From NCBI GenBank assembly GCA_009927815.1, contig RFMI01000032.1:1-55706 (forward strand): a stretch of DNA of 55,706 bases, written 5' to 3'. Origin of the DNA: Betaproteobacteria bacterium (lineage in GTDB: Bacteria; Pseudomonadota; Gammaproteobacteria; Burkholderiales; UBA3065). Below the pieces are notes generated by a model. That model did not search any database. It saw only the letters and a list, made by a program, of their open reading frames with translations, and had not been told where the DNA came from. Position 1 is the stretch's first letter. Every line of letters begins with the position of its first letter. The translations under genes and the position numbers were made by a program. Shown one piece after another: positions 49,614-55,706 of the stretch.

Positions 49614-51723
49614 GACCTTCGCCGGGGTGCGCCCGCGTTCAGCAGCGAGCGCCGTCGCGGCGTTGATGGGTCTCGCGGTCCAACCGCTGTGGGCGGACGA
49701 GGTCGCGCCAGCGCTTGGCCCCAACGACCACAACCCGGCCTATATTGCGCGCAAGACGGTCGAGCAGATCCAGGTGGTGGCTCCCATCCTGCGCCTCCGG
49801 CTCGAGCCAGATCTGGGTTCTTTGGTGGTTGGCGAGGCCGATCGGGGTCAGCTGTTCACGGTGCTCGAGCAGCGTGCTGACTGGTTCCGCGTGCGTATCA
49901 AGTCAGATCCCGAGACCTCGGCTTGGGCTTTGCGTGAGCCGGCTGAGTACGGCGACTCCACCTTCGACCTCATCTACGCCGCTGGCGACACCGGCTTTGC
50001 CGCCGAGGCGATTGGCGCCACTGAGCCGGGAACCCCGGCCATCGACGCGGCGCGACCCGCTGTTCCGCGTCGCGTGGTTACGCTGCCGCCGATCGACCCC
50101 GAGCAACTGCCGCCCCCGCAGGCCAATTTGCCGCGAGAGTCGGTGCCCATCCCCGACCGCTGGCGGCTGATGCAGGCACTTGGTTTCAAGTTCCCGTGGT
50201 ACGACCCGTACAACCAGAATGTGCTGAAGGGCGATATTCCGGTGCACGAGATCGGCGAGGAGTGGTTCTTCACCTTCACTGGCATCTCGGACTCGCTGGC
50301 GGAATTCCGTTCGACGCCGTTGCCCGTGTCGCAACAGATCGGCTTTCGCCCGGACGCCAACAACATCTACGGCCGCTATGACCAGCGGATCCTCGCGCAG
50401 AACCTGATCTTGAGTTTTGGGCTGGTCAAAGGCAACACAACCTACAAGCCGCCCGAACTGGAATTCCGGTTCGTCCCGGTGATCAACTACGTCAACGCAC
50501 GCCTGCCCGAGTCGGGTTTGTTGCGGGTTAATCCGCAAGAAGGCCTGTCGCGCGAGACCAGCTTCGTCGGCATTCAGGAAGCGTTTGTCGACTACCACTT
50601 GCGCAACGTGTCGGATCGCTACGACTTCGATTCGCTGCGCGTGGGCATTCAGCCCTTCACCAGCGACTTCCGCGGATTCCTGTTTCAGGACACGCAGTTT
50701 GGCGTGCGCCTGTTCGGCAACCGCCACAACAACGTCTACCAGTACAACCTGGCGTGGTTCCGACGCGTCGAGAAGGACACCAATTCGGGGCTTAACGACA
50801 TCACCCGACGTCTGCGGGACGATGACATTTTTGCTGCCAACGTCTACCGCCAAGACTTTCCGTTCACGGGCATGACGTCGCAGGGCACGGTTATCCACAA
50901 CCGCAACAATGAGGATTCGTTCCGCTACGACACGAACGGCTTCTTGGTGCGGCCGTCGCTGCTGGGCGACGCAAGGCCGCGCAAGTACCAGGTGACCTAC
51001 CTCGGGGCGACTTTTGACGGCCACACCGGCTTCGTGTTGCCCAAGCTGCGTCTTAACGTCAGCAGTTCGACCTATTTGGCGCTGGGCCATGACGACCACG
51101 GCGCGATCGCCGAGAAGCCGCAGGACATCCGCGCCTTCTTCCATGCCACCGAGGTGTCACGAGACTTCAGCTGGATCCGCCTTCGGGGCAGTTTCCTCTA
51201 CGCCAGCGGCGACAAGAACCCGTACGACGGTCGTGCGACTGGGTTCGATGCCATCTTCGAGAACCCCCAATTTGCCGGTGCCGACACCAGCTATTTCATT
51301 CGCCAAGGCATTCCGCTGATTGGCGGGGGCGGGGTTGCCCTGTCGGGCCGCAACGGCTTGCTGGTGTCCCTGCGCTCGAGCAAAGACCAAGGACAGTCAA
51401 ACTTCGTCAACCCAGGGCTACTTTTGCTGGGCATGGGCGCCGACTTTGACGTCAAACCGGAGCTGCGCCTGACTGCCAACGTTAACCACTTGCGCTTCGA
51501 CGAGACCGCCGTGTTGGGCGCCCTGCGCAATGAGCGCAACCCTGACAACTCGATTGGCATGGACTATTCGGTTGGCGCTCAGTGGCGGCCGTTCTATAAC
51601 CAGAACGTGATCATCAATGCCTCAATGTCGATGCTCTCGCCAGGCCAGGGCTTGAAAGACCTCTATGGCGACCGCAAGACACCGTTCTACTCTGGCTTCA
51701 TCAACGCCATCCTGACGTACTGA
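49597..51723 (+). CDS. Predicted outer-membrane beta-barrel with SH3-like N-domain
   Basis: ATG 49597 gives 708 residues with a signal peptide (about 1-33, ending QPLWA), an SH3-like module (about 52-115, LRLRLEPDLGSLVVGE, then WFRVRIKS) and a Pro-rich linker. A long region of alternating amphipathic strands follows (about 210-708), rich in Tyr, Phe, Asn and Gly. The protein ends with an aromatic residue (FINAILTY), as Bam substrates do. Segments such as FRGFLFQDTQFGVRLFGNRHNNVYQYNLAWF look like porin strands. Placed between multiheme cytochrome genes, it may be the porin sleeve of an electron conduit. I do not recognise a named family. Confidence 0.8.
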   Translation: MSATSRTFAGVRPRSAASAVAALMGLAVQPLWADEVAPALGPNDHNPAYIARKTVEQIQVVAPILRLRLEPDLGSLVVGEADRGQLFTVLEQRADWFRVRIKSDPETSAWALREPAEYGDSTFDLIYAAGDTGFAAEAIGATEPGTPAIDAARPAVPRRVVTLPPIDPEQLPPPQANLPRESVPIPDRWRLMQALGFKFPWYDPYNQNVLKGDIPVHEIGEEWFFTFTGISDSLAEFRSTPLPVSQQIGFRPDANNIYGRYDQRILAQNLILSFGLVKGNTTYKPPELEFRFVPVINYVNARLPESGLLRVNPQEGLSRETSFVGIQEAFVDYHLRNVSDRYDFDSLRVGIQPFTSDFRGFLFQDTQFGVRLFGNRHNNVYQYNLAWFRRVEKDTNSGLNDITRRLRDDDIFAANVYRQDFPFTGMTSQGTVIHNRNNEDSFRYDTNGFLVRPSLLGDARPRKYQVTYLGATFDGHTGFVLPKLRLNVSSSTYLALGHDDHGAIAEKPQDIRAFFHATEVSRDFSWIRLRGSFLYASGDKNPYDGRATGFDAIFENPQFAGADTSYFIRQGIPLIGGGGVALSGRNGLLVSLRSSKDQGQSNFVNPGLLLLGMGADFDVKPELRLTANVNHLRFDETAVLGALRNERNPDNSIGMDYSVGAQWRPFYNQNVIINASMSMLSPGQGLKDLYGDRKTPFYSGFINAILTY

Positions 51724-51745
51724 CCTGATTCGGCGACCCCTAAAC

Positions 51746-54700
51746 GTGTTCAAGCTGCCCCTTCGATCCCTGCCGACCAACGCCCTGATGCGCGGAGCCC
51801 TGTTGCGCGGCGCGTCCGTGCTGGCCTTGCTAGTGCCGGCGTTGCTGGGCGCAGCTTTGATGTACGAGCCGGCGAGTGCCTCCGAACGCAAGCTCACCGA
51901 GCGTCACTACGTGATGGCCCCCTCCGCGCCCAAGGCGCAGACCTGGGCGCAGGCCAAATCGAAGTCTGATGGCTGCATGACCTGCCACACCGAGACCGAC
52001 CAGCACACCATGCACGCCAACCCTGGCGTGGTGCTGGGCTGTACCGACTGTCACGGTGGCGACAACAGCATCCGCCGTGCTGAGAAGGGTCCCGAAGCCG
52101 AGCGCAAGCACCCGGCCTACGAGCGGGCGATGGAACTGGCGCACATCCTGCCGCGCGACGAGCATCTGTGGCAGGGTTCGCGCAACCCGGAGGGCAGCTA
52201 CGCTCGTCTCAACAAGGAGCACGCGGCTTTCGTTCGCTTCATCAACCCGGGCGATTTGCGCGTGGCGCGCGAAGCCTGCGGCGCCTGCCATCTGCCGATC
52301 ATCCAGGCGCAAGAACGCAGCTTGATGAGCACGTCCAGCATGCTCTGGGGCGGCGCTGCCTATAACAACGGCATCCTGCCGTTCAAGCGCTACATGCTCG
52401 GCGAGGCCTACACGCAAGACGGCACCGCAGCGGCCATCGTCAACCCGGTCAAGCCTGACGAAGATCTTTACGTCTTCAAGGGCGTGCTCGAGAAGCTCTA
52501 CCCGCTGCCGGCCTGGGAGACCATCCCGCCGGGCGATATCTTCCGTGTGTTCGAGCGTGGCGGTCGCGTCATCAACAGCAGCTTCCCCGAAATCGGCCTG
52601 CCCAACAGCAGCGGCACGTTGCAAAAGCTCGACGAGCCGGGCCGTCCCGACATCAAGCAGAGCAACCGCGGCCCGGGAACTGGCAACCGCATCTCGGTGC
52701 CGGTCATCAACCTGACCAAAACTCGCCTCAACGACCCGCACCTGTGGTTCCTCGGCACCAACGACAACCCGGGTGACTACCGCTCGTCCGGTTGCACCGC
52801 GTGCCACGTGGTCTACGCCAACGATCGTCAGCCCGAACACAGCGGGCCCTACGCGCAGTTCGGCAACATGGGCCGCACGCAGACCAAAGATCCGACTATC
52901 CCCAGGGATGAGTCCGGACATCCGCTCAAGCACGAGTTCACTCGTGCGATGCCGAGTTCGCTGTGTATGAACTGCCACATGCACCAGCCGAACATTTACA
53001 TCAACTCGTTCTACGGCAACATCCAGTACGACTACGAGCCGGACGCGCCGCGCATGTTCCCGGCCAAGCAGCACTATCCGACCGACGCCGAGATTCGCGA
53101 GGTCAACCAGCGCAATCCGGAAGAAGCGGTGATTCGCGGCAATTGGCGCGACCGTGACTTCCTCAACGACCTTTGGCTCAAAAACGGCGAGATGAAGGAC
53201 ACCCAGTTCGCCGACTACCACGGCCACGGCTGGGCGTTCCGCGCAGTGTTCAAGCGCAACCGGAAGGGCAATCTGCTGGACAAAGTTGGCAACATCGTCA
53301 GCGACGATGATCCGGACAAGTTCAAGAAGGCGGTGCACATGGCCTCGATCCACATGGATCTGGGTATGCACTGCGTCGACTGCCACTTCTCGCAAGACAT
53401 GCACGGCAACGGCCACATCTATGGCGAAGTGGCCGCCGCGGTAGAGATCGATTGCGCCGACTGCCACGGCACCGCCAAGAACTACCCGACCCTGCACACC
53501 AGCGGTCCGGCGTCGCGTCCGGGCGGCATGGACCTGACCCTGCTCAAGACCCAGGATGGTCGCAAGCGCTTCGAGTGGCGCGACGGCAAGCTGTATCAGC
53601 GCGCTGCGCTCGACCCCAACAAAGAGTGGGAAATGTCGCTGGTGAAGGACACGGTCAATCCCAAGCACCCGCAGTACAACGAAAAGGCGGCGCGGGCCAA
53701 GCTCATGGCTGCCGGTGAGGACGGCCGCAACGGCAAGTGGGGTCAGGGTGTCGACAAGCTGGCCCACGACAACGACAAGATGTTGTGCTTCACCTGCCAC
53801 TTGAGCTGGACCACCAGTTGTGCGGGCTGTCACTTGCCGATTCAGGCCAACTGGAAAACCGAACGCAACCACTTTGAGGGCGGCGAGACACGCAACTACG
53901 CCACCTACAACGTGCAAGTCGCGCGCGACGACATGTTCTTCCTTGGCAAGCACGGCCCGGTCAAGAACAGCCGCATCGCACCGTTCCGCTCGAGTTCAGC
54001 GTTGGTGCTGTCCTCCATGAACAGTAACCGCGAGCGCATCTACTACCAGCAGCCGCCGATCGCTGCCAGCGGCTTCTCCAGTCAGGCGTTTGCGCCGCAT
54101 TACCCGCACACCGAGCGCAAGGAAGAGACCAAGACCTGTACCGACTGCCACGTCTCGCGTGACAACGACAACAACGCAATCATGGCGCAGCTGCTGTTGC
54201 AGGGTACTAATTTCGTCAACTTCGTCGGCCGCTATGCTTGGGTTGGCGCCGAGAAGGACGTCGAGTCGGTGGGTGTGACCGAGTGGGATGAGCCGCAGGC
54301 GGTGCTGGGTTCCTACCTGCAGAAGTACGCCTACCCCGACTGGTATGCGGAGCACCAGGCGGCCGGTCGCGAGATCGTTGACACCCCGCGCCACGAAGCG
54401 GCCAATCACTTGGCGACGCCGAGTGGGGATGCGGCGCGCTGTCTGCAGATGCGCGGCGAGTACCTGTTCGTTGCCGAGGGCAAGGGTGGCTTCCGCGTGT
54501 ACGACATCGCCGGCAACGGCAACAAGGGTGTGAGCCAGCGCATCATCACTGCGCCGTATTCGCCGCTGGGGCAAGACACGCATGTGCCGTCGAAGAACGC
54601 CACCTGCGTTGCGCTGCCAACCAACCAGCCGATTGCGCCGACGCGCAACGAGGGCGACCTGATGCGCAAGGTCAACCTGGAGCAGCCGTTCCATCCGATC

Positions 54701-55618
54701 TACCACTACGCCTTCGTGGTCGATGCCGAGGAGGGTCTGTACGCAGTCAACCTCGACACCTTCGCCGACGGTGAGGCGCGCAACAATTTCCTCAAGCGTG
54801 CCGTGACGTGGAATCCGAATGGCATGCTGAACGGCGCGCGGCACATCGTTGTGGCGGGCCACTACGCCTACATCACCACGCCGAAGGGTCTTGAGATCGT
54901 CGACCTTGACGACCCGCTGCACCCCAAGCCCCTCGCCTCCATCCCGCTGAACGACGCCCGGGCGAGCGCGGTGCAGTTCCGCTATGTCTACGTGACGACT
55001 GCGGAAGGCTTGCGCGTGGTCGACATCACCAATATGAAGCCGAAGCTTTTGCCGGCGGTGGTACCGCTTAAGGATGCGCGCCGCGTCTACCTGGCCCGTA
55101 CCTATGCCTATGTGGCGGCCGGCGCCGAGGGTCTGGCGATCGTCGACATCGAGAAGGCCGATAAGCCGCGCGTGTATCAAATGTTCGACGCCGACGGCAA
55201 GATCAACGATGCCCAGGACGTGATTGTCGGCAGCACCAACGCATCGTTGTTCGCCTACATCGCTGATGGCCGCAATGGCCTCAAGGTGCTGCAACTGACC
55301 TCACCTGAAAGCCAGCCCGGCTTCTACGGTTTCTCGCCAGAGCCCAAGCCTGAGCTGATCGCTTGGCGCAAGACCACCTCGCGGGCCTTGGCGCTGAGTA
55401 AAGGTCTCGACCGTGACCGTGCCGTGGACGAGACCGGTGGGCAGATCGCCATCGTCGGCCGTATCGGCGCACGGCCGTTCACCCGCAAGGAGATGGACAA
55501 GATGTACTTGAATCCCAAGGGTGAGCTGTGGACGGTAACCGACCGCGGCCAGTCGGGCGACTATGTGCCGCGCAAGGCGCCAACCGCCGGGGCCAGTGAC
55601 AAACGAGGCAAGCCATGA
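51746..55618 (+). CDS. Large decaheme cytochrome c with C-terminal LVIVD repeats
   Basis: The 1290-residue protein starts at GTG 51746 (ATG 51788 is an alternative) with a signal peptide ending ASASE. Ten CxxCH motifs follow between residues about 77 and 802: CMTCH, CTDCH, CGACH, CTACH, CMNCH, CVDCH, CADCH, CFTCH, CAGCH and CTDCH. Residues about 900-1215 form LVIVD-type propeller repeats: GLEIVDLDDP, GLRVVDITN, GLAIVDIEK and GLKVLQLTS, each after an AYV/YVYV strand. LVIVD repeats occur in secreted or surface proteins. Combined with the preceding porin, this protein is likely periplasmic-to-surface. The stop overlaps the next gene by 4 nt. Confidence 0.88.
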   Translation: MFKLPLRSLPTNALMRGALLRGASVLALLVPALLGAALMYEPASASERKLTERHYVMAPSAPKAQTWAQAKSKSDGCMTCHTETDQHTMHANPGVVLGCTDCHGGDNSIRRAEKGPEAERKHPAYERAMELAHILPRDEHLWQGSRNPEGSYARLNKEHAAFVRFINPGDLRVAREACGACHLPIIQAQERSLMSTSSMLWGGAAYNNGILPFKRYMLGEAYTQDGTAAAIVNPVKPDEDLYVFKGVLEKLYPLPAWETIPPGDIFRVFERGGRVINSSFPEIGLPNSSGTLQKLDEPGRPDIKQSNRGPGTGNRISVPVINLTKTRLNDPHLWFLGTNDNPGDYRSSGCTACHVVYANDRQPEHSGPYAQFGNMGRTQTKDPTIPRDESGHPLKHEFTRAMPSSLCMNCHMHQPNIYINSFYGNIQYDYEPDAPRMFPAKQHYPTDAEIREVNQRNPEEAVIRGNWRDRDFLNDLWLKNGEMKDTQFADYHGHGWAFRAVFKRNRKGNLLDKVGNIVSDDDPDKFKKAVHMASIHMDLGMHCVDCHFSQDMHGNGHIYGEVAAAVEIDCADCHGTAKNYPTLHTSGPASRPGGMDLTLLKTQDGRKRFEWRDGKLYQRAALDPNKEWEMSLVKDTVNPKHPQYNEKAARAKLMAAGEDGRNGKWGQGVDKLAHDNDKMLCFTCHLSWTTSCAGCHLPIQANWKTERNHFEGGETRNYATYNVQVARDDMFFLGKHGPVKNSRIAPFRSSSALVLSSMNSNRERIYYQQPPIAASGFSSQAFAPHYPHTERKEETKTCTDCHVSRDNDNNAIMAQLLLQGTNFVNFVGRYAWVGAEKDVESVGVTEWDEPQAVLGSYLQKYAYPDWYAEHQAAGREIVDTPRHEAANHLATPSGDAARCLQMRGEYLFVAEGKGGFRVYDIAGNGNKGVSQRIITAPYSPLGQDTHVPSKNATCVALPTNQPIAPTRNEGDLMRKVNLEQPFHPIYHYAFVVDAEEGLYAVNLDTFADGEARNNFLKRAVTWNPNGMLNGARHIVVAGHYAYITTPKGLEIVDLDDPLHPKPLASIPLNDARASAVQFRYVYVTTAEGLRVVDITNMKPKLLPAVVPLKDARRVYLARTYAYVAAGAEGLAIVDIEKADKPRVYQMFDADGKINDAQDVIVGSTNASLFAYIADGRNGLKVLQLTSPESQPGFYGFSPEPKPELIAWRKTTSRALALSKGLDRDRAVDETGGQIAIVGRIGARPFTRKEMDKMYLNPKGELWTVTDRGQSGDYVPRKAPTAGASDKRGKP

Positions 55619-55706
55619 CAACCGCCATTCATTCCATCCTGACGTCCGTACTGGGCGCTGCTGCGGCGCTGATGCTGGTTGCAGCGCCGGTGCAGGCCCG
55701 GACGAC
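55615..55706 (+). CDS. Exported protein, N-terminal fragment (cut by window end)
   Basis: ATG 55615 overlaps the preceding stop (ATGA). The visible 30 residues, MTTAIHSILTSVLGAAAALM followed by LVAAPVQARTT, are a Sec signal peptide. No function can be assigned, but coupling shows that the multiheme operon continues. Confidence 0.7.
   Translation, partial: MTTAIHSILTSVLGAAAALMLVAAPVQART

Noticed and set aside
51830-53953. A 707-residue minus-strand frame opposite the large decaheme cytochrome
   Set aside because: Antisense shadow; the plus strand has ten CxxCH motifs and LVIVD repeats.

Overview
The window is about 55.7 kb of GC-rich DNA (visibly around 64% GC) from a purple phototrophic proteobacterium, most likely gamma- or betaproteobacterial. 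The evidence is a photosynthesis gene cluster with the spheroidene-type carotenoid genes crtI-crtB and crtA-crtD-crtC, the regulators aerR (ppaA) and ppsR, the superoperon bchF-N-B-H-L-M-lhaA-puhA-B-C-orf-acsF-puhE, and dxs at its end. Both an oxygen-dependent cyclase (acsF) and the oxygen-sensitive dark protochlorophyllide reductase (bchL/N/B) are present, which suggests a facultative lifestyle. pufLM and bchXYZ are not in this window.

Layout: 1-23452 is the photosynthesis cluster. Here crtI'/crtB and bchF...dxs lie on the plus strand, and aerR-ppsR-crtA-crtD-crtC lies on the minus strand. Next, 23478-28938 is a housekeeping block: a PAS-EAL protein, SRP RNA, a PagL-like outer-membrane protein, dnaX-ybaB-recR, a ParA-like ATPase and a 40-residue membrane microprotein. 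Region 29055-33995 holds tRNA-fMet, tatA-tatB without tatC, an unusual operon (Tat-exported metallophosphoesterase, SoxA/TsdA-like cytochrome c, DUF1566 protein, HiPIP), then a free-standing tetraheme reaction-centre cytochrome gene (pufC). Region 34013-38019 has an Old Yellow Enzyme, a coiled-coil protein and a GAF-GAF-PAS class III cyclase. Region 38065-45087 (minus strand) is a complete System I cytochrome c maturation operon, ccmI-ccmAB(fused)-C-D-E-F-G-H. Region 45302 to the window end is a tightly packed operon: a di-heme b membrane cytochrome, a membrane-anchored decaheme cytochrome, a double GlcG/HbpS-domain protein, an outer-membrane barrel, a second decaheme cytochrome ending in LVIVD repeats, and the start of a sixth exported protein.

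How it may fit together: the Ccm operon makes the c-type cytochromes encoded on both sides of it. HiPIP and PufC are the classical electron-delivery route to the photosynthetic reaction centre. The operon at 45302-55706 resembles a trans-envelope electron conduit. The operon at 30209-32639 pairs a SoxB-like fold with a SoxA/TsdA-like cytochrome. I infer, but cannot prove, that these are electron-input modules serving phototrophic or respiratory electron transport. They are the best candidates for an undescribed system.

Data quality: several certain genes (bchM, lhaA, dnaX twice, ccmG, ccmF, ccmC, probably the cyclase) are broken by single-base indels, mostly in short homopolymers. Restoring one base gives textbook proteins with the expected ATGA-type overlaps, so assembly error is more likely than gene decay. 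Start and stop positions for these genes below are the frame-corrected ones.
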